Shown piece by piece: positions 1 to 10,731 of a stretch of DNA of 64,000 nt. The notes below the pieces were generated by a model. It was not told the origin of the DNA. It searched no databases and worked only from the letters and a program-made list of their open reading frames with translations. Numbering within the stretch: the first letter of the stretch is position 1; each line of letters begins with the position of its first letter. The translations under genes and the position numbers were made by a program. The DNA comes from Ottelia alismoides. Lineage: Eukaryota; Streptophyta; Magnoliopsida; Alismatales; Hydrocharitaceae. The DNA is taken from assembly GCA_037367405.1 (NCBI GenBank), contig JAZKJV010001876.1:1178001-1242000 (forward strand), read 5' to 3'.

Positions 1-47
1 ATCAAGAACACCGTGATGATGTAGGCCATAAAGAAGATTCAAGTAAA

Positions 48-2037
48 ATGCCTCCAAAGAAGAAAGACGAGGAAGAAGAGAATCATGAAGACCTAATGAG
101 AATGGTACTAACCATATTAGCTGCATTTTAGCAACAACACGCACTTCTCAGAGCTCAGTTAGGATAGCTCAATGTTGGGGTCGAACCACCAATGGATGCG
201 GCGTATAACCCCGGACAATACCAAATTCGAAAGTACTTAAGTCTGATAGAACCCACTGTTGATTTCGAGTTGAAGCCACATTTTCTGAACCTGCGGCCAC
301 ACTTCGATGGGAATGCATATGAGGAGCCATATGCATTCCTAAGGGAATTTGAGCTCATTTGTGCTAACCTCAAACATCGTAATGTTAGCCAAGATTATAT
401 TAGGCTCACAACCATTCCATTTACCTTGGGTGGAAAAGCCGACTATTGGGTGAAAAATATTGGGATCACCATCACCACTTATGCCCAGTTCAAGGACCTG
501 TTTCTGAAGAAGTTCTACCCGTTGAGTAGGACTAACACGATGAGGATTCAAATTACGAGTTTTTCCTAATTACCCCATGAAGCCTTTTGTGATGCTTGGG
601 AAAGATTCAAGGACATCCTACAGAAGTGTCCCTATCATGGACTAGATGATAACATCTTGGTCCAGTCATTTTTCAGTGGTCTCAACCCTGGGATGCAGGA
701 TTTAGTGAGTGCTGCTTATGGAGGAAGCTATATATCACAAGGAGCCAATACCGTTTGGAAGGTATTCGAGCAGATGGTTGAAACTAGCCGCTCACAGATG
801 TCCAACATGGCCTATACACTGCCCCCCAGTTCACTCTCATTTGGAAGGGGAAAATAACCTGCAGTCTATCTCTCTCAGGACGTGATCCCTAGAATGGGAC
901 TCCTTGCAGACAAGCTTATAGTAGTTGAGAAGATCGACATGAGGATTGAGGAGTTAGACCAGAGCATCTCCAAACTTCCAAAACAGATGGAGGAGTTGAC
1001 TAAGAAGGTATCTAAGATAAGGATACCCGCCGTGACTGCACCCTCTACTCCCGTTTACCGAGTTCACCATGTTGAGGAGCAGTTGGTGTCAGGGCAACCC
1101 AAACCATGGAAGTAGGACCAATCTTACACCCACTCTTTCCAGCAGCCACATCCATTAGCAGAGACAGTTCAGAAGGAGCCTCCGTATTTTTGGAGGTGAA
1201 TGGAGTATGGTATACTAAGGACCCTGCTAGGCAGGGAAGTACGGGAGACCGACAGACCTATCAGTGTCCCCCGACCTTTCACAACACCGCATTCACCTCG
1301 CACCACCTCCTTCACAGCAAAGCTGTGGATTCCAGCCATCCCAACAGCAGAGGCAGTAGTACCAGCAGTATGGCCGACAGGACCATTACCAGGCGGGCCA
1401 GCAGGGCCCGCAATCTCAGCAAATACCCTAGCAGCAGCAGGGCCAGTATTCCTGTTCTTATTCCAAGTCTTATCCACTTCCTTCTTCGTCTAGTCCCATG
1501 GATATACATCCACAAATACTTGATGAGCTCCGTTCCTACAGGAATGAGATTCATGACCTACGGGTGGATGTCAACCGCCTATCCAGATGGCGAGGCGAGC
1601 AGACTGCACCCTCTACCTCTATCCCAGCCCTAGTTCAGGCTAACCCCAATAGCTTGAACCATTCTAGTTCTCTGCAGCACTTTGGTCAGGTATACTATTC
1701 AACATCTTTTAGATCTGAACATGAGATTCTTTCGTGTGACGAGGTTAACCACATGTCACTCAGGAGCGAAAGGATCGTGACCGTACCTAACCGAGCGAGG
1801 GATACGAGGAAGGGCATCTCTGGAGCTCTACCTGAGGAGTCTTCAGAGGACGAGGAGGAGAGGCATCATATTTCGGAGCCCCATCAGCACCATTCGAGGA
1901 TTTCTACTCAGGGAGCCGAGAGCAACATGAGAGCACGAATGCAGCATCAACAGCATGGATATTCTTCTGAGTCTATAGAGGACCTTGCATCTCCAGTTGT
2001 GGCGGATACCACTCCAGCTTCTATTCCACACCTATAG
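48..2037 (+). pseudogene. gag: A1 gag (capsid region and C-terminal linker), degenerate
   Basis: Gag forms the virus-like particle that packages element RNA in the cytoplasm. The frame can be read from an ATG at 48 (MPPKKKDEEEE, a basic then acidic start). The retrotransposon-gag core runs over about 192-860, with FDGNAYEEPYAFLREFE, a KADYWV motif and the DAWERFKDILQKCPYHG helix region. The 882-1115 segment is a heptad-like, probably coiled-coil stretch (RIEELDQSISKLPKQMEEL). After about 1115 the frame shifts, and 1498-2037 is a Q/S/H-rich linker containing LRSER, matching the LRSGR motif of this lineage. In-frame stops at 129, 165, 567 and 855 mostly look like CAG/CAA changed to TAG/TAA. No CCHC zinc knuckle is visible. 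Confidence 0.8.
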
Positions 2038-2105
2038 TAGATAGTCTAGATTTCGATTCCATGTTGCATCGAAAAGATTCATGTATGAAGAACTCTATTT
2101 CTGTT

Positions 2106-2930
2106 AATGCAAAGAATGATCTTTAAGTTCATAATTCAGACTCTTCATCATCTGTTTCCCTATCTTCAATCCCTTTCCCCTTTCCTCTTACGGCAAGAAA
2201 GCACATCAAAAAGATTCAGAAAGATGACCCCGATATGACACGATTTTGTAAAGAAAATATCACTGTAAAGGTGCCATTTGATAAATATGTGGCCAATCAT
2301 CCTGCATTCCAAAAATACCTTAAGGTGAGATGCACACCTACAAGGGTTAGCAGGAAGAAAGATAACCAAAATATAAATACACATGTCTTATCAGTAGCCA
2401 CAACCTATTGTCTCAAGAATCAGACTTTGCCAAGTAAAAAGAGAGACATGGGTGCTCACTATGTGGAGAGTCGTATTGATGACATTGAGTTTGCACACAC
2501 ACTCTTAGATAACAGATCTTCAATCAACTTACTTCCCTTAACATTATATCAGAAATTGGAGTTGGGACCACTTCACAAATCTAGAGCTTTACTCCAATTC
2601 GTAGATCGCCCAGTAAAGAGACCTAAGGAAGAAGTGAAGAACGTAGTTATCTCGATTGAGGGGCAGAAATATCAGGTTGATTTCACAGTCTTGGACATGG
2701 AGACCGCCAATCATTGGAGGGAATCTCAAATCATTCTCGGACGGCCCTTCCTTAGGACCGCAGGCGCAACTTTCGATTATGGTACGGGAATGATGAAGTT
2801 CCATTCTCCAGGCGGAGAAGTGAACCTTGAGATGAAGCAAACCAAGTGTCAGCGACCTGATTCAGAGAGTAGCACAGAGTACTCATTTTCAGAGGCAGAT
2901 TGCAGAATGATTAGCACAATTGGGATTTAG
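2106..2930 (+). pseudogene. pro: A1 aspartic protease (retropepsin-like)
   Basis: This is the protease that would mature the Gag-Pol polyprotein. The open frame 2235-2930 reads through an upstream block (HPAFQKYLKVRC) shared with the fragment at 22428, then the active-site region LLDNRSSINLLP at about 2505-2540, and the second conserved loop IILGRPFLRTA near 2733-2765. The catalytic triad expected is D-S/T-G. Here it is D-N-R, so both flanking residues are lost, apparently by G-to-A changes. A4 keeps D-S-G at the same place. The frame ends at a TAG and a gapped linker leads to RT. Confidence 0.82.
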
Positions 2931-3179
2931 GGATAGATTCCTTCAGGACAGAGCGAGTCCCTTTCATCTGGAAAGGGTATAGTGGATGATGCAGTTTGCC
3001 AGGTGTTGTCTGATCTTGTGAGAAATGCATCTACCTATCCCCATGATGACATAGAGATCCATTTGGATCTGTCAGTTCCATCTCCTTCGAAATGATCATA
3101 AGACATTGATGATGAGTCAGATGCGGCTTTAGCCGAATTACCACATTTCTTTGGTGATCCGACTCCCCTTACTTCTGAG
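2931..3179 (+). other. A1 protease-RT linker
   Basis: A short acidic linker between protease and RT can be followed in frame with stops (for example SGQSESLSSGKGIVDD and DDIEIHLDLSVPSPS). No known domain is expected here and none is seen. Confidence 0.5.
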
Positions 3180-4340
3180 TTGGTGGAGAGTACTACTCAG
3201 CTTAGTCCACCATCGTGCAACACGGAACTGGATTCAGATTCAGTTCAGCCAGATTTTCTTGATGATAACACATTGCCAGAACTGAAATCACTACCTCCTA
3301 CACTCAAACATGCCTTTCTTGCGGGACCCAAAGAGAGATATCATGTTATCATTAGCTCAGACTTGACTTTAGAACAGGAGTCTAGGTTTCTAGAAGTCTT
3401 AGAGAGGAACCGCAAAGAAATAGGCTGGACAATGTCGAATCTCGTGGGTATCAACCCCGCTCTCTGCTCGTACCACATCTTTACTGAGGATAATGTGAGA
3501 CCAACCCGTGAGTTCCAAAGGAGAATTAACCCCAATCTACGGGAAGTAGTGAAGAAAGAGATTGAGAAATGGTGCAAAGATGGGTTTATATACCCTATTT
3601 CTGACTCCATGTGGGTGGCCCCGCTTCATGTTGTCCCGAAGAAGTCGGGACTTCATATGGTCACCAACGAGGAGGGGGTAGAGATCGTGACATGAGTACC
3701 TACATCGTGGCGTGTTTGTGTTGACTACATGTGCCTCAATGCTACAACCAAGAAAGATCACTTTCCCTTGCCTTTTATTGATCAGATCTTGGAGAGACTA
3801 GTAGGGAAAGAGTTCTTCTGTTTTCTTGATGGGTACTCAGGCTACAACAAGGTGGACGTAGCCCCTGAGGACCAGAAAAAGACCACATTCACATGTCCAT
3901 TCGATACTTATGCTTTCAGGCGCATGCCATTCGGGCTCTGCAATGCCCCAGGCACATTTCAACGGTGCATGACAGATGGTGGGAGATTTCCTGAAAGTGT
4001 TCATGGATGACTTCTCAGTCCACGGTGATTCTTTTGATACATGTTTAGCGCACTTGGACTGAGTCCTCACGACGTGTAGAGAGGTGAATCAGGTACTCTC
4101 TGGGAGAAGAGTCACTGTATGGTGACGGAGGGTATCGTGTTGGGGTATGTCATTTCCAAATGGAGAATGGACGTTAACCCTGCCAAGGTAAGGTGATCAA
4201 GAAACTCAATCCACCTACCAATGTGAAGTCAGTGTGGTAATTCTTAGGGCATGTTGGATTCTATAAAAGATTCATTCATTATTCAAGGATCGTCCGTCCA
4301 CTGACTGAGCTCTTAGGGAAAGACACAGAGTTTGTTGTAG
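3180..4340 (+). pseudogene. A1 reverse transcriptase
   Basis: RT copies the element RNA into cDNA. The N-terminal part (3180-3695) contains NPNLREVVKKEIEKW and APLHVVPKK, and the 3729-4010 part carries TTKKDHFPLPFIDQ and FRRMPFGLCNAPGTFQ, the classic gypsy palm motifs. The catalytic aspartates survive as FMDD at about 4001-4012. A deletion of roughly 14 bases just before them shifts the frame. A TGA at 3693 (from CGA) and a TGA after CLAHLD (about 4060) also break it. The region after 4080 continues the thumb (GIVLGYVISK) in a shifted frame. Confidence 0.88.
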
Positions 4341-4885
4341 ATCACAGGTGTCTGGAGGCCTTTGAGCTCTTGAAGAGGAAGATTTGTGCCTCTCCTATCC
4401 TACAAGCTCCTTACTGGTCTCTCCCCTTTGAGATCATGACCGATGTCTCATATTTCTCTATAGGAGCTGTGTTAGGACAATGGCAAGAGGGGATCCCATT
4501 TGCGATCCATTACGCGAGTAAAGTATTAGATCCTACACAGAAAAATTATACAGTGACTGAAAAGGAAATGCTCGCAATAGTATGGGCCCTTGAGAAGTTC
4601 AGATCATATATTTTGGGCTCTAAGGTTACAATTTACACAGATCACACAACCATTCGATAGTTAATGGAAAAGAAGGACACGAAGGCGCGTCTTCTGAGGT
4701 GGGTTTTACTCCTCCAGGAATTTGATTTGGAGATAAAAGATAAACATGGAGTGAAGAATGTTGTAGTTGATCACCTTTCTCGGATTGAACTTAAGGATTC
4801 TCCTAATTATGAGCGGATTAGAGAGACCTTCCAGATGAGTCAATTTGTGTTATTGACTCACTCTTGTGGTATGCCAACATGGTGA
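4341..4885 (+). pseudogene. A1 RNase H
   Basis: RNase H removes the RNA strand during cDNA synthesis. Three acidic positions typical of the gypsy RNase H are visible: D in MTDVSYFSIGAVLGQ, E in TVTEKEMLAIVWALEKF, and D in [10 protein letters not shown]. The domain is the best preserved part of A1, with one in-frame TAG at 4658 just after the third motif. It continues with [18 protein letters not shown] and VVDHLSRIE, the RNase H-integrase junction of Athila-like elements. Confidence 0.88.
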
Positions 4886-6193
4886 ATATCTTGTCTCCAA
4901 GCAGGTTCCTCATGGTTGGACTAGGAGCAGCATTGATCAACTGAAGTCGGATTCAAGGAGATACCACTGGGATGATCCTTTCCTTTTCTTCGAAGGACCG
5001 GATTGTGGTTGGAGAAGGTGTATTCCTCAAGAGGAATACCAGAGTGTCCTCACATATTGTCATTCACTTGAGGCTGGAGGACACCATTCGGGAAAGAGAA
5101 CAACTCACAAAGTAATCCAATGTGGATGGTATTGGCCGACCTTGTTTAGAGATGCTATTGATTTTTGTATGGTCGTGCCCGATCTGTCAGAGAATGGGAG
5201 GAACAGTTGGACAGAGAGATGATATGCCCATGCAACCGATGATTATTTGTGATGTTTTTGATGCATGGGGTATAGATTTTATTGGTCCTTTTTCCCAATA
5301 GCCAAGGACATGAGTACATATTGTTGGTGGTTGATTATTTATCTAGGTGGGTGGAGGCTATCTCAACCCGAACCGCAGATAGCAAGACTGTCTGTAAGTT
5401 TGTGAGAGACCATATTATTTCTAGGATCGGGGTGCCAAAAGTTTTGATATCTGATGGGGTAGCTATTTTGTGAACAAAGATATGAGATCTTTAGCTAAGG
5501 ACTATGGATTTGAGCATAGAGTTACTAGTCCTTACCACCCACAGTCCAACGGTATGGCATAGGTTTCAAACAGAGAGGTGAAGAGTATTTCATAGAAATT
5601 GGTTCGTCCCGATAGGAAGAACTGGTCCCAGATCTTGGACCAAGTTTTGTGGGCCTATAGGACAGCCTACAAGACACCATTGGGTACTTCACCCTTTAGA
5701 ATGATCTATGTCAAGCCATGCCATTTGCCCGCAGAATTGATTCATAAATCCGAATAGGCAATTAAGAAGATTAATTGGAGTTGTCACCTAGGGAAACTTT
5801 GTCGAGACTTGAACTTGAACAAGCTCTTGGAAATCCGAAACGGGGCATATGACAACAGTTTAATTTATAAGGACAAAGTAAAGAGATGGCATGATCAGCA
5901 CATTAGGTGCAAAGACTTTATCCCTGGACAAAATGTATGGTTGTTCAATGCCAGGTTGAAGGTGTTCCATGGGAAGCTCAAATCTAAATGGACGGGTCCC
6001 TTTGTTGTTAAGAAAGTGCATGAGAATGGGAAGTGTAGAGATAGCTGATCTCACAGAGGGTGCACAATCTCATGTGGTAAATGTACAACTGTTGAAGCAT
6101 TTTGTAGATTCAAAAGAGCAGTTAGTACAAGTCGAGGTCATCAACTTCATGCACAGTGAGTACAAAGCAGATACATCATATTACTCTTCATGA
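4886..6193 (+). pseudogene. A1 integrase
   Basis: Integrase inserts the cDNA. The N-terminal HHCC zinc region is visible (GGHHSGKRTTHK, then CPICQRMGG after a frameshift near 5165). The catalytic core has D1 in DVFDAWGIDFIGPF, D2 in VLISDG, and PYHPQSNGMA just before the third acidic position. At that position (5560-5562) there is a TAG where the family has glutamate, so the DDE triad is broken by a stop. The C-terminal domain has KLKSKWTGPFVVKKVHENG and HVVNVQLLKHF. A 1-base deletion after D2 breaks the core a second time. Confidence 0.88.
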
Positions 6194-6298
6194 AGATGCA
6201 GCATCCAGATTTAACATCTTAGAAGATTCATTACTCTTGTATATTCTCCCTTTTTTGTATATTCTCCAGATCACATCGGTTCTCACACTTACTCATGT

Positions 6299-6552
6299 CC
6301 TATACTTAGGCTGACCAAGAGCCTAAGTATAGGGGAATCGATGCCGGCCATGTGTATACTCATCCATTTCTCCTCTTGACTTCGTCCACCCTATTTTTGC
6401 TCTTCTTCTACACTTAGGCTGACTAGAGCCTAAGTATAGGGGGCGGATCTACTTCTATACTTTTTATTATTTTAGTCATCCTATGTTTAGCACGAGCTAT
6501 GCCTTTTTCTCGTTTCTTGTGCCCTGAGGGCATAGCACATGCTAAATATAGG
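6299..6552 (+). repeat. A1 hairpin array (three stem-loops)
   Basis: Hairpin 1 has a perfect 14-bp stem (6299-6312 with 6320-6333, arms CCTATACTTAGGCT / AGCCTAAGTATAGG, 7-base loop). Hairpin 2 pairs 6408-6420 with 6427-6439 and has one mismatch. Hairpin 3 is the long type: a 24-bp stem with three mismatches pairs 6480-6503 with 6529-6552 around a 25-base loop. Hairpins 1 and 2 are followed by G-runs. The array lies about 100 bases after the integrase stop and 1.5 kb before the 3' LTR. Homologous arrays occur in A2, A3, A4 and N1. Confidence 0.9.
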
Positions 6553-8055
6553 AGGGCGTGTATATATTACATATATACTTTACCCATATCTCGTACTTTC
6601 ACGTACTTTTTTTATATATTATACATAATTATGGGGTGGGCAGAAAAAACTTTTCAAAAAAAACTATTTTTCCAAAGAAGACTATTTTTCCTTATTTGCT
6701 TAAAAAACTTTTTCAAAAATATCCTTTATTATCTACCCTTTTTTCAAAAAAATGAAAAAATCAAAACTTTTTCTAAAAAAGTTCTTATTTTCCTTTGTTT
6801 TTCGAAAAAAACTCTAAAAAAATCACAAAAATACTAACTAATAAGTTTGTTTAATCCATGACACAATTCACTTTCACACAAGACTAGTGATGTTCAAGAA
6901 CACTTGGTTTATGAGGTCTTGAGATTTTGAGTTAACCAACCTTAGTCATTAGGGTCCTTGACTTAAGTATTCACATTTCCCTAGTTTGAAAGATTTGTGT
7001 GCTATATTGCATGCTTAGTCTCTACCTTAAGAATATGATCAACACCTCACATATACGACTGCAGTTATGATGAGATGAGTTGAAATTTCACTTAAGGAAC
7101 TGGGATGAGGGATTTGAGTTTGGACTTAATTTGATAATGATAGAGGATGGGATAAAATCAATGATGGTTTCATGAAAGCTGAGTGTCAGCATCTTTAGCC
7201 AGTATGAGAACATGGTTCTTGTACTATCTCTTGACATTTACCTATGTGTCAGGGTGTGATAAAATAAAAAAATGTTGATCAGTGTGCGTCAACTCTTGGT
7301 AAAAGCAGTAGAGTTATCCAAAAATACTACAAAGTAATGAAATGTTAAATAAAATCTCTCATTCCACAAAGTCAATTATCAAAGAGCTTCCACCAAAGGA
7401 GAGCGCTCCCAACCATTTCAAAAGTGTCCACTTGGACCACCGCTATTATGACCAGGAGTCAGGATTGCACCAAAAAAGGGATCTGCATCGTAAATGCTAC
7501 AAGTTTGGTGTAGAAGGTACGATAGGTATTCAAAAAAGGCACACCCCGGTGTACTCCTAGGAAAATAAGTGCAGACGACTCCAACTTCTCTTGATGGACA
7601 CACTGATCAACACCAATAATATGAGTTGAGTAATAAGGCACTCGAGAGGATCCTTGTTCCAATGAGAGGGAGAGAAGAAATGACACAATCCTATGCCCTC
7701 CATCAACTGCCCTTCCATCTACACTTTTAAGTCTGACAACTAAAGAGACGGAGGATTGGATGCAAGAAATGGTTTATTCCCTAATGTTGAGGATAAGGTT
7801 CTTGGGAGAGTCTCTTGGACTGGAACCTTAGGTGACGTTGTGACTCTACTCTTATAATGGCGGTCAGCACTTAAGTCACATCCATACTATATATGTATAC
7901 AAAGAGAGTCTGATGATTAGGGAAATTGGATACTTTTTGACTAGAGCATGGTTCAGCTTAGAATTTTAGGATCTCTAAAATCAAGAGTTCTTGAATGGAT
8001 CAAGTCTTGTATTCACATGCACAGTCAGGGGTTAATCCAACTTATTCATTCTTTA
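6553..8055 (+). other. A1 3' untranslated region
   Basis: This is AT-rich non-coding DNA between the hairpins and the polypurine-like tract. Just after the hairpins it keeps the ATATACTTTACCCATA block that follows the last hairpin in A2 as well. Runs of A/T around 6640-6830 give spurious Phe/Lys ORFs. The middle (about 7340-7760) shows no recognisable similarity to the tails of the other copies and no convincing ORF. Confidence 0.6.
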
Positions 8056-8092
8056 TTTGCTCGAGGACTAGCAAAGTTTACGTATAGGGGAG
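8056..8092 (+). promoter_or_regulatory. A1 terminal hairpin and polypurine-like tract
   Basis: TTTGCT (8056-8061) pairs with AGCAAA (8070-8075). The downstream CGTATAGGGGAG then abuts the LTR start at 8093. A purine-rich tract next to the 3' LTR primes plus-strand synthesis in LTR retrotransposons. Its AGTATAGGGGG form in the relatives is the same string that ends the upstream hairpins. Confidence 0.7.
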
Positions 8093-8604
8093 TGATGAAT
8101 CCGTGATTCATCATCTCAATATCTTGATCTTAGCAAATTCCCTAAGCAAATTCTCAATTAAATGTCCAAAAACTAAATAAATTAACAAAATGACTCTTGT
8201 AAATAAAACACACTAATTATTGTATATTAGATTGTACAAAATAAATTAACAATAAAAAGCTGCAAAATCAAAGGAGTTTCTCACCTATAAATAGCCCAAA
8301 ACTTCATATATTTTTAATAATTTCATTTCAACTCCTTTTTGGTTAATTCTTTCTCTAACTTGTTCATAAAAATGTATATAAAAATACAAAAATACAAAAT
8401 AAATTTCATCTCAAATAAATGCTTCTAGATCCCAAAGAGAAAAAGTCGTAAAGTCCAATTTCCATGCCCAATTCTCGCTCCGTATGAACTCCAAATTCAC
8501 TAAATTCACTTTTAAAGTTCAAGTTAGAAAGTTATCTATCAAACGGAAGTGGTTTCATTAAAATCGGAGCTCATTTGCAAAAGTTGGGTTTTGGGACCTA
8601 AATG
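8093..8604 (+). mobile_element. A1 3' LTR, left part
   Basis: It starts with the family LTR tip TGATGAATC-CGT-GATTCATCA (8093-8113). It carries the block AAAAGTTGGGTTTTGGG near 8578-8595, also seen in the A5 and N1 LTRs. It stops where T1 gag begins; the junction is placed within about 10 bases. Confidence 0.8.
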
Positions 8605-9233
8605 TACATTGTAGTCTCCTTCCACTTCCCTGAGAAGAAGTGGCCTCTGAAGTGGGTCTCAAAGTCTGTCCAAGTCGGCATACGCCCCATCTCGGACAAA
8701 GTAGCCTCCCACCAGCGCTCTGCAAACCCAGTAAGTGAGAATTCTGTAAAGGGTAACCACGACTCTGGTGGTGCCTGTATTATCCTGAACACCTTCGTCA
8801 CCGTCTTGAGCCACTGCTCAGCCTCGTCAGACGTACCCGTGCCCTGGAACCTGGGTACTCCAGCTCTCTGGTAGGATGTGAAGATGTCATGGTGTCTCCA
8901 TGCAGTAGGAAGAATAAACCATGTTACCTCTACTCCTGCTGCAGGCCCTTGGCCTACCTCAGCTCTGTCGGCTCCCGACTCCCTCAAAATATCTGCCTCG
9001 GAATGCTGGGGAATCTCCTCAGAGAACAGATGCTCGGCTCTAGTGGACTCATCCCTGGACGGGTGGTATGTGGAGTCAGATAGCTCCTCCATCCTCAGCT
9101 CCATCCCAGTCTGTCGCTCTGCCAACTCAATCTGCTGGGCAAGTATCTAATCCTGTGTCTGTCGAAGATCAGCTAGTGCAGCTAGTACCTGTGCCATCTC
9201 TCCTGGCTGATCATGAGCTACTCGTGGTGCCAT
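8605..9233 (-). pseudogene. gag: T1 chromovirus gag, N-terminal part
   Basis: Read from the ATG at 9233-9231 (MAPRVAHDQPGEMAQVL), the frame has one in-frame TAG at 9149-9147 and is otherwise open to the truncation point. A variable N-terminus leads into the capsid core: VPRFQGTGTSDEAEQWL, VTKVFRIIQ, then GFAERWW and WTDFETHFRGHFF. This is the PPxF-G...A..WL...E..F...AxxWW pattern of chromovirus gag. The C-terminal half, the zinc knuckle and pol are absent. The gag is unrelated at subfamily level to the Athila-type gag of A1 and A4. Confidence 0.82.
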
Positions 9234-9454
9234 GCTAATCCTCCCTGTATCAGATCATAGCATAGTTAAGCACACTTTAGGAAATAATCAGTTGTACTAT
9301 TTCTCCTCTTGGGATACTTATATGAATGAAATGTTTTGGTGACTTGTAGTTACATAAATCTTATGAATGTCAAATATTTTCCCCATTCGGCTTCATGAGA
9401 AATCAGAAGACTCTCGCTATTAAGTTATGTGAATGCATGTATCGGGGTAACTCT

Positions 9455-9466
9455 GCTCTGATACCA
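9455..9466 (-). promoter_or_regulatory. T1 primer binding site
   Basis: On the minus strand TGGTATCAGAGC lies three bases after the end of the LTR (...GTTACA). It matches the complement of the 3' end of plant initiator tRNA-Met, the usual primer of Tekay/Del chromoviruses. Confidence 0.9.
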
Positions 9467-10516
9467 ACCTGTAACACCCCGTCCTCCCGAGGATCTTAGG
9501 TTACTCGTCAAACACGTCATTCGCCTACTTAATCAGCTTAGAGTTAATCCGTTGTTACGAAAACCTGAGAAAATTTTTCGCTTTTTAAACATGACATTCA
9601 CAAGATTTAAATCTGGCTATGCAAGCAAACACAAGAAAACTAAAAGCGGAAGTAGTAGTACACCAGAACTGAACAAAAGGATATCCATTCATTCTCATTT
9701 CATTCATATAACATGCTGAAGTTCCACAACATTCATATACATGTAAATATCCCAAAGATCAAGCTACAAAAGAGAACACAACTAACAACTGTCTAATGAG
9801 CTCCAAAAGAATATACCATCTCTGAACGTGTAGCACCAAAAAGAAACAACAGCAACCCAAACTACGTCGGCTACTCGGTCGCTGGGCCCTTGCCTGCCCC
9901 AAGTAGAAAGGGAACAAGCAAGTATCTGTCACAAAGTTGTCGAGTACAAATTCTACACAGTTCTATTAAGAAAAGTAGTAAGCACATACTAGAACAACTA
10001 GAAAACCGTAAGGTAACTGTAGTGTACAAAAGAAGCTAGCAAGTAAAAGTGGGTTAATTGATTCTTTTAAATTATTTACTTGCTTCCTGAAGTCTAACAA
10101 AAATACACTTGCTCATTACTACATCGTGTCTCCCTCGATCAATGGAACTAACCCAACAACAACTCAAGACTAGAAGTAAGTCTGTGGTCTTGGTCCGGTT
10201 AGGACCTCGACATCCAGATAGGACTTCAATGTCCAGGTTGAACCTCACACTATGACTTTGAGGTATGATGTACGCCTCAGGGTTGGGGTGCCTCCGTAGG
10301 CATGCGGTGGTGTCTTGCATCCTAACTAAGTTCCCAACACTCCTTCTAGCTTGTTCTCTCAACTTTCATTGATCCTTGGTCGACACGTGTGATAGCTCGC
10401 TCACGAAGGTGTATAAGAGGAACCGTACTCACAACTCTCTCAACACCCAACCCTCGTTAGCTTCTACTAACGGAACTGTCGTCACTAGTCCCCTAGCGGA
10501 AAAGTCACTCATCTCT

Positions 10517-10731
10517 TACCCCATCACGAGGTCATAGCCTGGCGGAAAGGTAAGTGAAATCCTCAGTGTCTACGAACCAATACCCCATCACCAGGACACC
10601 AGCCTGGCGGAAAGGTAATTAAAGGGGTTATTAGTGTTCAATGGGGAATCTTTACTGGGTACATGGTGAACTGTCACATGTCTATCGATTACTACCCCAT
10701 CACCAAGACACCAGCCTGGCGGAAAGGTAAT
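10517..10731 (-). repeat. Triplicated 38-bp motif in T1 LTR
   Basis: Three near-identical copies of TACCCCATCACCAGGACAC / CAGCCTGGCGGAAAGGTAA lie at 10517-10553 (the most diverged), 10581-10619 and 10693-10731. The spacing is irregular (64 and 112 bases), so they are dispersed duplicates rather than a satellite. Confidence 0.9.

Noticed and set aside
6299..6552. Hairpins as transcription terminators or as a CRISPR-like array
   Set aside because: This is plant DNA, and the hairpins lack T-tails and constant spacing. Spacer lengths and repeat forms vary, and they recur at one place in a retrotransposon family.
6299..6552. Hairpins as miniature inverted-repeat transposons
   Set aside because: No target duplications flank them, their order is fixed relative to integrase and LTR, and they share the polypurine-like end.
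6499..6837. Phe/Lys-rich ORF of 112 codons
   Set aside because: It is a product of alternating T and A runs after the A1 hairpins.
10072..10362. 96-codon minus-strand ORF inside the T1 LTR
   Set aside because: No known motif, inside a non-coding LTR next to the triplicated repeat.
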